Of a stretch of DNA of 64,000 bases, positions 26,805-36,110 are shown in pieces. A program made the position numbers and the translations under genes. Numbering within the stretch: position 1 is the first letter of the stretch; each line of letters starts with the position of its first letter. The stretch is from Micavibrio sp. UBA2137 (GTDB lineage: Bacteria; Pseudomonadota; Alphaproteobacteria; Micavibrionales; Micavibrionaceae). The notes under the pieces were generated by a model. It was not told where the DNA came from and made no database searches. It worked only from the letters and a program-made list of their open reading frames with translations. Where the stretch lies: assembly GCA_002328415.1 (NCBI GenBank), contig DCXL01000003.1:46542-110541 (forward strand), read 5' to 3'.

Positions 26805-28057
26805 GCAGCCTTGATGAGGGCGTGGCGTTTTTTGCCTGCAGACACCTTGATATAGCCATCTTCTGTCATATCCGCCATTGTGAGCGCGCGTGCCTCATCC
26901 TGCACAGATGTGTCATTAATGCGTGCACCACCCCCTTGGATAAGGCGACGCGCCTCCCCATTTGAACTGGCAAAGCCAACGGCCTTGAGCGCGTCGATAA
27001 AGCCAAGACCTGCCTCTAGGTCATTGGCGGGCACATCAATAGAGGGCAGATCATCACCCACTGTACCCTGTTCAAAGGTCTTTGTGGCGGTATCCTCGGC
27101 ATCCTTGGCCGCGGCCTCCCCATGGCAGATTTTTGTGGCTTCAAAGGCCAAAACCTTTTTCGCGTCATTAATCTCTGCACCCTGCAGGGCTTCGAGCTTC
27201 TCAATCTCATCTATAGGCAAAATGGTAAAGCGGCGTAAAAGCGTACCGACCATCGCATCATCGACATTGCGCCAATATTGGTAATAATCATAGGGGCTTA
27301 GCATTTCGGCATTCAGCCATACTGCGCCATTCACCGTTTTACCCATTTTCTTGCCATCTGGTGTGGTCAAGAGTGGTGCCGTTAATGCAAAAAGTTGGAC
27401 ACGGTCGGCCTTATGTCCCAAATCAACACCGTTAATGATATTGCCCCACTGGTCAGACCCACCCATTTGCAGGACTGTGCCCTCACGACGGTAAAGCTCA
27501 AGGAAGTCATATCCTTGCATCACCATATAGTTAAATTCGAGCAGAGAAAGCGGGCTTTCGCGCTCAAGGCGTTGTTTCACGCTGTCAAAGGACAGCATAC
27601 GATTGACCGTAAAATAGCGCCCGTAATCGCGCAGGAAGGAAAGATAAGAGAGATTATCTAGCCAGTCATTGTTATTAACCATTTTGGCGTCAGTTTCCCC
27701 ATCACCATATGTCAGGAACTGCTTAAAACACGTCGCCTGAATATTTTTGATATTTTCCTCAATGGTAGCATCATCCAGAAGCGAGCGTTGCTCGTCCTTG
27801 AAAGAGGGGTCGCCAATCTTGCTTGTGCCGCCACCCATAAGGGTTATGGGCTTGTGACCACTTTGCTGAAACCAGTAAAGCATCATAATGCCTGTCAAAT
27901 TTCCGATATGCAGGGATTTGGCCGTGGCATCAAAGCCGATATAGGCTGATTGCACACCCTCACATAATTTCTTGTCTAGGGCGTCCATATCGCTACACTG
28001 GTTGATGAACCCGCGTTGCTCCATTATATTCAAAAATTCGGATTTGTACTGACTCAT
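26801..28057 (-). CDS. tyrS: Tyrosine--tRNA ligase
   Basis: TyrRS attaches tyrosine to tRNA-Tyr. The 418-residue class I synthetase has HIGN at residues 50-53 and KMGKT at 237-241 in place of the consensus KMSKS, which is normal for bacterial TyrRS. A C-terminal S4 RNA-binding domain follows (EARRLIQGGGARIND). The start ATG is only 17 bp from the divergent anmK start, so their promoters must overlap the opposite coding regions. The stop overlaps the AsmA-like gene by 4 bp. Confidence 0.97.
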   Translation of the reverse strand: MSQYKSEFLNIMEQRGFINQCSDMDALDKKLCEGVQSAYIGFDATAKSLHIGNLTGIMMLYWFQQSGHKPITLMGGGTSKIGDPSFKDEQRSLLDDATIEENIKNIQATCFKQFLTYGDGETDAKMVNNNDWLDNLSYLSFLRDYGRYFTVNRMLSFDSVKQRLERESPLSLLEFNYMVMQGYDFLELYRREGTVLQMGGSDQWGNIINGVDLGHKADRVQLFALTAPLLTTPDGKKMGKTVNGAVWLNAEMLSPYDYYQYWRNVDDAMVGTLLRRFTILPIDEIEKLEALQGAEINDAKKVLAFEATKICHGEAAAKDAEDTATKTFEQGTVGDDLPSIDVPANDLEAGLGFIDALKAVGFASSNGEARRLIQGGGARINDTSVQDEARALTMADMTEDGYIKVSAGKKRHALIKAA

Positions 28058-28074
28058 AAGGTGAAACTATAAGC

Positions 28075-29187
28075 ATGGATGCTAGGAAAGTCTATACGGT
28101 TATTGGCCTGATGTCAGGGACATCTGTGGATGGGGTGGATGCCGCGCTTATCCAAACGGACGGGCATGGCTACGTCAAACGCATAGGCTTTCTGGACATG
28201 GGATATGCGCCTGATTTGCGCAAGCGGATTAAGACACAATTTGGCAAGCGCCAGAGTGATACAGAAATGTCAGCTGTCGCTGATGAGCTGACTCTTGAGC
28301 ATGCCAAGATTATTAAGCGTTTGCTTGAAAAGCACCCGAACTTGAAAATTGATCTTATTGGCTTTCACGGGCAATCGGTCAGCCATGATCCAGATAATGG
28401 CTTCACGTTGCAAATTGGGAATGGACAGTTACTGGCCGATGAAACGGGAATTCCTGTCATTGATGATTTTCGCTGGAATGATGTCAAAAATGGCGGGCAG
28501 GGAGCTCCCTTAATTCCCCTTTACCATCGTGCGCTTGTGCGCAGTGCGAATGTACCGCTACCGTGCGCAGTGCTTAATATCGGCGGTGTAGCGAATGTGA
28601 CCTATATTGGCGAGGGTGAAGACGATATTTTAGCCTTTGATACGGGCCCGGGCAATGCGCTGGTAGATGATTTTGTATTGGAGCGTACAGGATCGCCCTA
28701 CGACCATAATGGGCGATTGGCCGCTGAAGGTGTTGAAAATAAAGACATTGTCATGGGTTTTTTAAGAAACCCCTACTTTGCGCAAAGGCCGCCCAAATCG
28801 CTCGACCGCGATCCGTGGAATCAAGCCAGTAGTCTCATGTCGAATGAGGATGGTGCGGCAACATTGCTTGCCTGTACACGGGAATCCATTGTGATGGCCA
28901 TTGACCATCTGCCAAAAACGCCCAAGGCATGGTATGTGTGTGGCGGTGGACGTCATAATACTACTCTGATGAAGGGGTTGCGCGAACGTTTACAGGTTCC
29001 TGTTGAGCCAGTTGATACGCTTGGATGGAACGGGGACGCGCTGGAGGCGGAGGGCTTTGGCTATCTTGCGGTGCGCTCTGACCTTGGATTACCGCTCAGC
29101 CTGCCGACCACGACGGGCGTTAAAGCACCTACAACAGGGGGCGTGCGCCACGACCCTGCACAGGAAAAAGGGCGTAACGCCTCATGA
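28075..29187 (+). CDS. anmK: Anhydro-N-acetylmuramic acid kinase
   Basis: AnmK phosphorylates and opens 1,6-anhydroMurNAc, a peptidoglycan recycling step. The 370-residue protein begins with IGLMSGTSVDGVDAAL, the ATP-binding signature. It has GFHGQSVSHDP, DDFRWNDVKNGGQGAPL, and NIGGVANVTYIG in the core. An AAGGTG ribosome site is near 28059. It overlaps the next gene by 4 bp (ATGA). With the lytic transglycosylase-like gene at 30250 it fits a wall-recycling theme, but they are on opposite strands. Confidence 0.95.
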   Translation: MDARKVYTVIGLMSGTSVDGVDAALIQTDGHGYVKRIGFLDMGYAPDLRKRIKTQFGKRQSDTEMSAVADELTLEHAKIIKRLLEKHPNLKIDLIGFHGQSVSHDPDNGFTLQIGNGQLLADETGIPVIDDFRWNDVKNGGQGAPLIPLYHRALVRSANVPLPCAVLNIGGVANVTYIGEGEDDILAFDTGPGNALVDDFVLERTGSPYDHNGRLAAEGVENKDIVMGFLRNPYFAQRPPKSLDRDPWNQASSLMSNEDGAATLLACTRESIVMAIDHLPKTPKAWYVCGGGRHNTTLMKGLRERLQVPVEPVDTLGWNGDALEAEGFGYLAVRSDLGLPLSLPTTTGVKAPTTGGVRHDPAQEKGRNAS

Positions 29188-30161
29188 TGAAACAGGCCAA
29201 TCCAGACACAATCGCACAGGCAGCAAACCTGATAAGGCAAGGCGCGTTAGTGGCCTTTCCAACTGAAACGGTTTATGGGCTTGGAGCGGATGCAACAAAT
29301 GGTGCGGCGGTTGCCAAGATTTTTGCAGCCAAGGGAAGGCCGTCTTTCAATCCTTTGATTGTGCACGTCAGCGATGCAACACAGGCCGAACAACTTGTGC
29401 AGATTGACAAACGCGCGCGCGAGGTCATGGCGCATTTTTGGCCTGGGCCTTTAACCCTTATTTTGCCATTAAAAGATGGCGCGCCTGTCTCTGATTTATG
29501 CCATCCAGATTTGGATACTCTAGCTGTCCGTTGCCCACAACATGCCGTTGCGCGTGCGTTGTTGCATGATGCAGGCGTGCCCATCGCCGCCCCCAGTGCC
29601 AATCGCTCAGGCCATATCAGCCCCACAGCCCCCCAACATGTGCAAAAATCACTTGGTGAGGTCGTACCCATGATTTTAGCTGATGGGGCGTGCGAAACAG
29701 GTCTTGAATCAACGGTACTTGATTTGAGTGGGGAAACTCCCGAAATCCTGCGTGCGGGTATTTTAACGCTAGAGGATATTCAAGCGGTTCTGCCAGATGC
29801 AAAAATTCATGAGGCGCAGGATGAAAAGGTCAAATCTCCAGGCATGTTACTTAAACATTATGCGCCAACCATTCCTGTGCGTCTTAATGCTGTTGATGTT
29901 GAGGACGGTGAAGCTTTGCTTGCTTTTGGGTCGACAAAATTTATGAGCCTGAAATCAGGGGGCGGTGTCGATAAATTACCCGAGGAGAGATTGCGTAATC
30001 TCAGCGAAACAGGCGATTTATATGAAGCGGCAAGTAACCTCTTTGCTTATATGCATGCACTCGATACACCAGAGAATAAGGGCATTGCCGTTATGAACAT
30101 TCCAAATATTGGGGTGGGCATTGCCATTAATGATCGCCTGAAACGCGCGGCAGAGAATTAA
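29184..30161 (+). CDS. L-threonylcarbamoyladenylate synthase, Sua5 type
   Basis: Sua5 (TsaC2/YwlC) makes threonylcarbamoyl-AMP for the t6A modification of ANN-decoding tRNAs. The N-terminal YrdC domain has FPTETVYGLGADATN and AKGRPSFNPLIVHV (the KxR motif), with the SAN element PSANRSGHISPT. The extra C-terminal Sua5 domain after about residue 210 makes the total 325 residues and distinguishes it from the shorter TsaC type. The start overlaps anmK by 4 bp, and a second ATG follows directly. An 88-bp gap holding a palindromic repeat separates it from the next gene. Confidence 0.94.
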   Translation: MMKQANPDTIAQAANLIRQGALVAFPTETVYGLGADATNGAAVAKIFAAKGRPSFNPLIVHVSDATQAEQLVQIDKRAREVMAHFWPGPLTLILPLKDGAPVSDLCHPDLDTLAVRCPQHAVARALLHDAGVPIAAPSANRSGHISPTAPQHVQKSLGEVVPMILADGACETGLESTVLDLSGETPEILRAGILTLEDIQAVLPDAKIHEAQDEKVKSPGMLLKHYAPTIPVRLNAVDVEDGEALLAFGSTKFMSLKSGGGVDKLPEERLRNLSETGDLYEAASNLFAYMHALDTPENKGIAVMNIPNIGVGIAINDRLKRAAEN

Positions 30162-30163
30162 AT

Positions 30164-30235
30164 ATGGACTGCCGCGTCCTTTCAGTCCTCGCAGTGACAA
30201 AAACGCGTTATTGCGAGCAGAGCGAAGCAATCCAT
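30164..30235. repeat. Imperfect palindromic dispersed repeat (REP/MITE-like)
   Basis: The left arm ATGGACTGCCGCGT...CTCGCAGTGAC and the right arm GTTATTGCGAGCAGAGCGAAGCAATCCAT are imperfect inverted copies over about 30 bases, around a short A-rich centre. The core TTGCGAG...GCGAAGCAATCCA resembles the small palindromic repeats scattered in Rickettsia and other alphaproteobacterial genomes. It lies between the ends of two convergent genes, which is a typical place. I see no second copy in this window. It can form a long hairpin and might end transcription from both sides. Confidence 0.7.
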
Positions 30236-30249
30236 TTATAAATTGAAAA

Positions 30250-31254
30250 TTAAGCGTTTGGCTTTTCGAGGCTGTCATCCAATTGCGCCAGAAACAGCAA
30301 TTCTGTTGGATTTTGCAGCAAGTTGCCAAAATTAGCAGATGGGAAGCGATTGCTCTGGCGTATGATAGGCATATCAAAAGAACTCGCACCATAAGACTTT
30401 CCAGCCGATCCATTACTGCCACTGAGTAAATCCATGTAGGGCTGATGGCTTGCCAAACGCATAAGCGTATCTGTTTGTAAATCTGTATATTGGGCGGCCT
30501 CGGCGCGTGCCTTGACCTTATTCTCAGCCACAACTTCCTGACGCGCAAGGCTATCAATATGGTCTTGGATGCGTACACCATTATAATCAGGCATAATTTT
30601 TGGCGCTTGAGCATCATTTTGTGCCAGGGCAAGTGCCTGTTCAGCCGTGCCTTCTATACCAAATTTCTTATCAAAGAAGGCGTAAACTTCACCCACATTA
30701 CGTGCGCGACCGCTTGGGGTATAAAACACACCGCGATTGGCCTTGGCTTCGGCGGGGAAGAGGTCAGCGGCACGCTTTTGCGGGGCTTCATTCACTGTTT
30801 CAAGAAAGGCTGCGGCCTTTCCCGCGCCCATGAAATGGGCAAAATACATCTCTGTTGGCCCAACCTTAAAATCTGCGCCTAATGTGTTTTTTAAGTATCT
30901 TGTATTTTCCGCGGCCAGTTCAGCGGCCATGAAGGAAGAAATTTCCGGGTCATTGCGCAAAGAAAGCAAATCTTGCTTAGGCATGGATTTATCAATGCCA
31001 TATTTATGCCCGTGATTTTCAACCATATCCAGCCATGTGCGGTCAATAAACTGGAACAATCCTGTGGCAGAGCTTGTTTTGGCCTTAGCATCTGTTTTAA
31101 AAGAGCTTTCTGCACTGGCTTGTTGCATTAGATAGGCAAAATCGACCCCTGTTTCCTGTGATGCACCCGCAATCGCAGAGGTGACTTTCCCGCCTGCGCG
31201 TTGTGTGAGCTGGGCGAGCTGGAAATTTTGGGCATTTTCTATTGTCGGTGTCAT
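30250..31254 (-). CDS. Lytic transglycosylase-like protein (SLT fold)
   Basis: The N-terminal half has an SLT goose-type lysozyme fold. The likely catalytic Glu is E49 in QASAESSF, followed by TSSATGLFQFIDRTW at 61-74, the Gly-Leu-hydrophobic-Gln pattern of the substrate groove. No signal peptide or lipobox is visible, unlike classical Slt or MltC. Such cytosol-start enzymes are often exported with flagella or other machines, or act as effectors. The C-terminal half (from about residue 190) is Ala/Lys/Gln-rich and unrecognised. It ends in an 80-bp gap with the palindromic repeat and reads toward it. Confidence 0.75.
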   Translation of the reverse strand: MTPTIENAQNFQLAQLTQRAGGKVTSAIAGASQETGVDFAYLMQQASAESSFKTDAKAKTSSATGLFQFIDRTWLDMVENHGHKYGIDKSMPKQDLLSLRNDPEISSFMAAELAAENTRYLKNTLGADFKVGPTEMYFAHFMGAGKAAAFLETVNEAPQKRAADLFPAEAKANRGVFYTPSGRARNVGEVYAFFDKKFGIEGTAEQALALAQNDAQAPKIMPDYNGVRIQDHIDSLARQEVVAENKVKARAEAAQYTDLQTDTLMRLASHQPYMDLLSGSNGSAGKSYGASSFDMPIIRQSNRFPSANFGNLLQNPTELLFLAQLDDSLEKPNA

Positions 31255-31336
31255 GTCCTACTTATTTGCAAATGGCGTGCCAAACGCGTGACGAATACCT
31301 CTTTACATTGTTTTTGTTCAGATTATCCTTAATCAC

Positions 31337-33064
31337 ATGAATATTTATGCTCCTGACGTCAATTTGATGACCTTTATTCTGCACGATGTGTTGCAGGCTG
31401 ATGAAACCCTTTTAAAAGAACGCGATTTGGACCGCGATACGGTCACTGCCATTCTGGACGAGGCGGCAAAGCTGGCGCGTGATGTGCTTGCACCGCTTAA
31501 TCCTGTGGGGGATTCCCAAGGCAACAAACTTGAAGATGGCGTTGTCACAACGGCCAAGGGCTTTAGGGAAGCTTACGCACAATATCGCGATGGCGGCTGG
31601 AACGCTGTTCCCTTTCCAGAGGATTTTGGCGGACAGGATCTGCCGTGGACACTGGCCTTTCCGATACAAGAGATGTGGCAGGCCTCCAACATGTCCTTTG
31701 GCCTGTGTCCCTTGCTCAATCAAGGGGCGGTTGAGGCCATTCATGCGCATGGCTCTGACGCACAGAAGGAAACTTACCTGCCCAATCTGATTTCGGGTGT
31801 GTGGACAGGGACCATGAATTTGACCGAGCCACAGGCGGGGTCAGACCTTGCGGCCATTAAAACGGCGGCGGTCAAGCAAGATGATGGGTTTTACAAGATT
31901 TCAGGCCAAAAAATTTACATTACATATGGTGAACATGATTTTGCCGAGAATATTATTCACCTTGTGCTCGCACGCACACCTGATGCACCTGAAGGGTCAA
32001 AGGGAATCTCGCTCTTCATCGTGCCGAAAATCCTAGAGGATGGCACACGCAATGACCTGAAATGCGTGGCGATGGAACATAAGCTTGGTATTCATGCCTC
32101 CCCAACCTGCACCATGAGTTTTGGTGATAATGGCGGTGCAACGGGTTATCTCATTGGCGAGGAAAACGCAGGCCTGAAATACATGTTTACGATGATGAAT
32201 AACGCACGCCTGTCTGTGGGATTACAGGGCGTAGCCATATCTGAGCGTGCCATACAGGCGGCGATTGCCTATGCCACGGACCGTGTGCAGGGAAAATCAC
32301 TGACCACAGGCGAGGATGTGGTCATTGCCGAGCATATGGATGTCAAACGCATGCTGATAACCATGCAAAGTCTCACTTTCGCAGGCCGTGTGCTTGCCTA
32401 TGAGGCCGCCTTGGCCCAAGACTTGGCCTTTGCAGGGGACGCGAAAGCCAAGGCCAAGCAGGAACTTATGACACCAGTGGTCAAAGCATGGTGCACCGAT
32501 AATGCACTTGAAGTGACCTCTTTAGGTATTCAGGTTTATGGCGGGATGGGTTTTGTCGAGGAAACAGGCGTAGCCCAACATTACCGCGATGCACGAATCT
32601 TGCCAATTTACGAGGGTACAAACGGTATTCAGGCAAGCGATTTGGCGTTCCGCAAAATTTTGCGTGATGGCGGGGCTGCGTTCAAAGACTGGATGGCCGA
32701 GGCAACTGATGTCATAGGCGCACTTTCTGATCTGGCACTGAAGAAAACCTTAGAAGAGGCGTGTGCCAAGCTTGAAAATGCTGTTGAAACCCTCCTTAAG
32801 CATGGTGGAGAAAAGGATTTTGAGTCCGTTGCAGGTTTATCAACTCCGTTTTTACAAATGATGGGTGTTGCAATGGGTGGTGTTGCTATGGCGCGTATTC
32901 TTAATAGCCTAGACAAAGTGAGTGACCCAAAGGCGCGCAATGATTACGAAGCCTTAGCGACCTTTTATTTCTCAGGCATTTTGCCGCGCGTTCACGCATC
33001 TGCGCCGTTTTTTGACGGGCAAGCTTTAGAGCTTCTCAAGGCCAAAAACTACAAAGCCGCATAA
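31337..33064 (+). CDS. Acyl-CoA dehydrogenase, DmdC-like
   Basis: The 575-residue FAD flavoprotein has the acyl-CoA dehydrogenase core with NLTEPQAGSDL and the QVYGGMGF region. An additional N-terminal segment and a C-terminal helical domain are shared with DmdC-type enzymes. DmdC acts on 3-methylmercaptopropionyl-CoA, but many members of this branch act on other short or medium acyl-CoAs, so the substrate is not decided. A perfect hairpin GCCGCAT/ATGCGGC covers the stop codon at 33056-33072 without a T-run. No electron-transfer flavoprotein gene is adjacent. Confidence 0.9.
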   Translation: MNIYAPDVNLMTFILHDVLQADETLLKERDLDRDTVTAILDEAAKLARDVLAPLNPVGDSQGNKLEDGVVTTAKGFREAYAQYRDGGWNAVPFPEDFGGQDLPWTLAFPIQEMWQASNMSFGLCPLLNQGAVEAIHAHGSDAQKETYLPNLISGVWTGTMNLTEPQAGSDLAAIKTAAVKQDDGFYKISGQKIYITYGEHDFAENIIHLVLARTPDAPEGSKGISLFIVPKILEDGTRNDLKCVAMEHKLGIHASPTCTMSFGDNGGATGYLIGEENAGLKYMFTMMNNARLSVGLQGVAISERAIQAAIAYATDRVQGKSLTTGEDVVIAEHMDVKRMLITMQSLTFAGRVLAYEAALAQDLAFAGDAKAKAKQELMTPVVKAWCTDNALEVTSLGIQVYGGMGFVEETGVAQHYRDARILPIYEGTNGIQASDLAFRKILRDGGAAFKDWMAEATDVIGALSDLALKKTLEEACAKLENAVETLLKHGGEKDFESVAGLSTPFLQMMGVAMGGVAMARILNSLDKVSDPKARNDYEALATFYFSGILPRVHASAPFFDGQALELLKAKNYKAA

Positions 33065-33104
33065 AATGCGGCCTTGGTCATAAGTTTAATATGAAATATT
33101 TCTG

Positions 33105-33653
33105 TTAAGAAACGCGCTTGCGTCCTGTGATTTTATCCCAGAGGCTCTCAGATTGTTGCTGGTTCTGGTTTTGTGAACGTTGTTTCATGCGCATCATGTT
33201 TTGCTGAATGCGTTTTTGACGTGCAATTTTCTCGGCACGCGCGCGTTCTTCGCTTTCATCCACTTTCTTCTGCAAATCGTCAGCCTGCTTTTGGGCATGT
33301 TGCGAGGTGAGAAGCACTTGCTGTGCCTGTTTCTGCCAGTTATCGCGTTGTCCTTTCAGGTCATCAATCTGTGTTTCAAGTGTGTGCACTTGTGTTTCAA
33401 GTGTACGGATACGCATTTTGAGGCGTTCCATTTCAAGGATATCTTTGGCCTTTTGCAATTCAGCCTCAACATTGCTTTGCTTTGGCTCTGTCTTTTCAAG
33501 TCCAAACACACGCTCTAGCTCGCTAACGTCAATTACGCGGCGTTTATTATCCAGCTTCTCAAACGATAATTTGCCAGATTTCATAGCACGTTGAATTGTA
33601 GATTTTGATTTACCTGTAAGTTCAGCTGCGCGCTGTGCACCGACTTTTGCCAT
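33105..33653 (-). CDS. HTH/coiled-coil DNA-binding protein, KfrA- or excisionase-like
   Basis: The first 50 residues look like a MerR/excisionase-type helix-turn-helix (AAELTGKSKSTIQRAMKSG...DVSELERVF). About 90 residues of coiled coil follow (LEMERLKMRIRTLETQVHTLETQ...QVLLTSQHAQKQADDLQKK). The tail is basic and Gln-rich. The layout resembles plasmid KfrA-like or phage replication-organiser proteins. A short run of repeated LETQVHTLETQ gives a 7-residue repeat. The target DNA is unknown. A long stretch of T and A bases and an AT-rich gap (33654-33807) lie upstream on this strand. Confidence 0.75.
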   Translation of the reverse strand: MAKVGAQRAAELTGKSKSTIQRAMKSGKLSFEKLDNKRRVIDVSELERVFGLEKTEPKQSNVEAELQKAKDILEMERLKMRIRTLETQVHTLETQIDDLKGQRDNWQKQAQQVLLTSQHAQKQADDLQKKVDESEERARAEKIARQKRIQQNMMRMKQRSQNQNQQQSESLWDKITGRKRVS

Positions 33654-33807
33654 AAAGCACTCTCCCTAAAAAAAGATTATGAATAATTTCTCTTAGCATA
33701 ATGTGATTTGAATATGCAACGCAATGATACGTTCCATGCACATCTTTTTCGGTGCATGCGTGTGTCTTTATATATAAAATAAGGGTTATAAGCGTTTCAG
33801 CTGCGCC

Positions 33808-34578
33808 TTAAGATGACATCTTTTGTTGAAGCAGACCTGTCAGGCGTTGCCATTGTGCGCCGCTAAAGAGGTGCGCATAAATAAACGGCAACCATGACTT
33901 TTTGCGCAGTTCCAAAAACGCCTTATCATCAAGTTCAGAGAGCTTCTTCTCATCAATAATGCGGAAACCACCAAAATTGATTGTTTTGCCGTCTGGTGCC
34001 TTAATCTCTGCGGCACGTTCAATCAAAAGACCTGACTCGTTAAGGTATTTCCCAAGCTCAAGGGTCTGTTGTGCTGCGGCATGGTATGATTTGCAAAATT
34101 CAAGAGCATTTTGTGCCAGTGCGCTTGGCTTTTTATCTTCATCAAAAAAGGCCATGTCCTGATTTTCGCCAACAATCTTGTCATCGGCATCTACACAGAG
34201 TGTGAGTTGCTCTGAGTTTGGCATTTCAGAGAAAATAAACGGGTAACGGCGGATGTAAGCAGGAATATAGGTGTTGGCCTGCCAGAGACCGTCATTGTTC
34301 ACAAACAGGTTTTCATTGTCACGGAGACCGATAATGGCAACAGGTGTTGCATTTTCATCAGGTGAGAAGGCAATCGGATAAAAGTGACAAATTTGTGGAA
34401 ATTCAATCAGATTAATGGGCACGGCATTCACATCTTTTGTAAAGCTAAGGCCAAAATCTTTCTTTAGGCCCCAGTTAAGATGTTTTTCTGAATCAAGGGG
34501 CACAGGGTTAGAATAGAAAAGAGGCATTTGACCGCCTTGATCTTGTGGTTTTGACTGTGCGTTTTTTGAATCTGCCAT
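33808..34578 (-). CDS. SapC-family protein
   Basis: The SapC family is named after a Campylobacter gene near S-layer transport genes; its true role is not settled, and it is common in marine alphaproteobacteria. The 256-residue protein has the family pattern near the N-terminus (NWGLKKDFGLSF, AVPINLIEFPQICHFYPIAF), then YIPAYIRRYPFIF. It has no signal peptide or membrane segment. ATG at 34578 is the first in-frame start. It diverges from ugd by a 176-bp gap, so a surface-related link is possible but is only inference. Confidence 0.85.
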   Translation of the reverse strand: MADSKNAQSKPQDQGGQMPLFYSNPVPLDSEKHLNWGLKKDFGLSFTKDVNAVPINLIEFPQICHFYPIAFSPDENATPVAIIGLRDNENLFVNNDGLWQANTYIPAYIRRYPFIFSEMPNSEQLTLCVDADDKIVGENQDMAFFDEDKKPSALAQNALEFCKSYHAAAQQTLELGKYLNESGLLIERAAEIKAPDGKTINFGGFRIIDEKKLSELDDKAFLELRKKSWLPFIYAHLFSGAQWQRLTGLLQQKMSS

Positions 34579-34670
34579 TTTATGTCCGTTTCTTTGGTCG
34601 TAAATCTTTAATATAGCTATGTAGAACTGATAGCGCGTCTGAGCATCTTATACAATTCTTATCTGTCAAA

Positions 34671-34688
34671 AAAGGCTCTTTTGCCTTT
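34671..34688 (+). terminator. Hairpin AAAGGC/GCCTTT in the SapC-ugd gap
   Basis: AAAGGC (34671-34676), loop TCTTTT, GCCTTT (34683-34688), followed by ATTTT and preceded by six A bases. This looks like a small rho-independent terminator, but it lies upstream of ugd between divergent genes where no transcript should end. It may be an attenuator in the ugd leader or chance. Confidence 0.35.
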
Positions 34689-34754
34689 ATTTTGCATGTG
34701 TTTTCCTTTAACAGAGTAGTGTTAAAGATTTACAAGCGCGTAAAAGGAAAAGCC

Positions 34755-36101
34755 ATGCAGATTGGTGTAATAGGAACAGGTTACGTTGGATTGGTGTCGG
34801 GCACATGTTTTGCCGAATTCGGACATCACGTGACCTGTATTGATATTGATGAGACCAAAATCGAAAACCTGAAAAAGGGGATTATTCCAATTTACGAGCC
34901 AGGTCTGGATGATTTGGTGAAGAAACAAACAAAGGCTGGCCGTTTGTCCTTCTCAACGGATATCAAGGATGGTGTTGAGAATATGGATGCGGTCTTTATA
35001 GCGGTCGGCACACCACCACGCGAAAGCGATGGGCATGCAGATCTCACCTATGTGTTTCAGGCTGCTGAGCAAATCGCCAAAAACCTGAGCCAATTTACAG
35101 TTATTGTGAATAAATCAACTGTGCCCGTGGGCACGGCGCGCGCAGTAGAAGAGAAAGTGCGTGCGGCCAATCCCGAGGCTGATTTTGCGGTGTGCTCTAA
35201 CCCTGAATTTTTGCGCGAGGGCGCTGCCATTAACGACTTTATGCGCCCAGACCGCGTTGTTGTGGGCACAGACGATCCGCGCGCTGAACAGGTTATGCGC
35301 AGACTTTATCGTCCGCTTTATATCAATGAAATTCCGATGCTTGTGACGACACCAGAAAGCTCTGAAACGATTAAATATGCGAGCAACGCTTTTCTAGCGG
35401 TGAAAATCACCTTTATTAACGAAATTGCCAATCTGTGTGAGAAAACGGGCGCTAATGTGCAGGATGTGGCACGAGGTATGGGGCTTGATGGACGCATAGG
35501 TGCTAAATTCTTGCACGCAGGCCCTGGTTATGGCGGTTCATGCTTTCCAAAGGACACGCTGGCGCTTTCCCAAACAGGACAAAAATACGGCGCCCCGCAA
35601 GAAATTGTGGAAACCGTTGTGCGCGTCAATGCGCAACGTCAGCGCGATATGGCGCAACGTGTCATTGATGCGTGTGGGGGTGACGTAAAGGGTAAGAAAA
35701 TTGCAGTGCTCGGCATTTCATTTAAGCCCAATACCGATGATGTGCGTGAATCACCTTCCCTTGTTGTTATTCCCGCTTTGCAAGAAGCCGGTGCGGTTAT
35801 TGCGGCGCATGACCCTATCGCCATGGAGGAGGGCGCGAAGCATCTCTCTAATGTGCGCTGGGCCGAGGGCGCTTATGACGCCGCCAAAGATGCGGAGGCT
35901 CTTGTTATCTTAACGGAATGGAATGAATATCGCGGGCTTCATTTGGAACGCTTGAAGGACGTTATGGCGACGCCACGCCTGATCGATTGTCGTAATATTT
36001 ATAAAACACCCGACATTGAAAAATCAGGCTTTCATTACGTGCCTATCGGGCGCAAAGAAATCAAGCCAGAAGAGCAGAAATTGAAAGTTGTTGAAGGTTA
36101 A
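34755..36101 (+). CDS. UDP-glucose 6-dehydrogenase
   Basis: This NAD enzyme makes UDP-glucuronate from UDP-glucose in two oxidations. The Rossmann loop GTGYVG is at residues 7-12. The catalytic cysteine is C263 in GGSCFPKDT, and FKPNTDDVRESPS is the C-terminal signature. The start ATG at 34755 has AAAAGGA about 8 bases upstream and gives 448 residues, the usual length; a GTG at 34692 would add 21 residues of poor quality. The stop is 9 bp from cysD, so it probably shares a transcript with the sulfate activation genes. Confidence 0.95.
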   Translation: MQIGVIGTGYVGLVSGTCFAEFGHHVTCIDIDETKIENLKKGIIPIYEPGLDDLVKKQTKAGRLSFSTDIKDGVENMDAVFIAVGTPPRESDGHADLTYVFQAAEQIAKNLSQFTVIVNKSTVPVGTARAVEEKVRAANPEADFAVCSNPEFLREGAAINDFMRPDRVVVGTDDPRAEQVMRRLYRPLYINEIPMLVTTPESSETIKYASNAFLAVKITFINEIANLCEKTGANVQDVARGMGLDGRIGAKFLHAGPGYGGSCFPKDTLALSQTGQKYGAPQEIVETVVRVNAQRQRDMAQRVIDACGGDVKGKKIAVLGISFKPNTDDVRESPSLVVIPALQEAGAVIAAHDPIAMEEGAKHLSNVRWAEGAYDAAKDAEALVILTEWNEYRGLHLERLKDVMATPRLIDCRNIYKTPDIEKSGFHYVPIGRKEIKPEEQKLKVVEG

Positions 36102-36110
36102 GAAATACTC

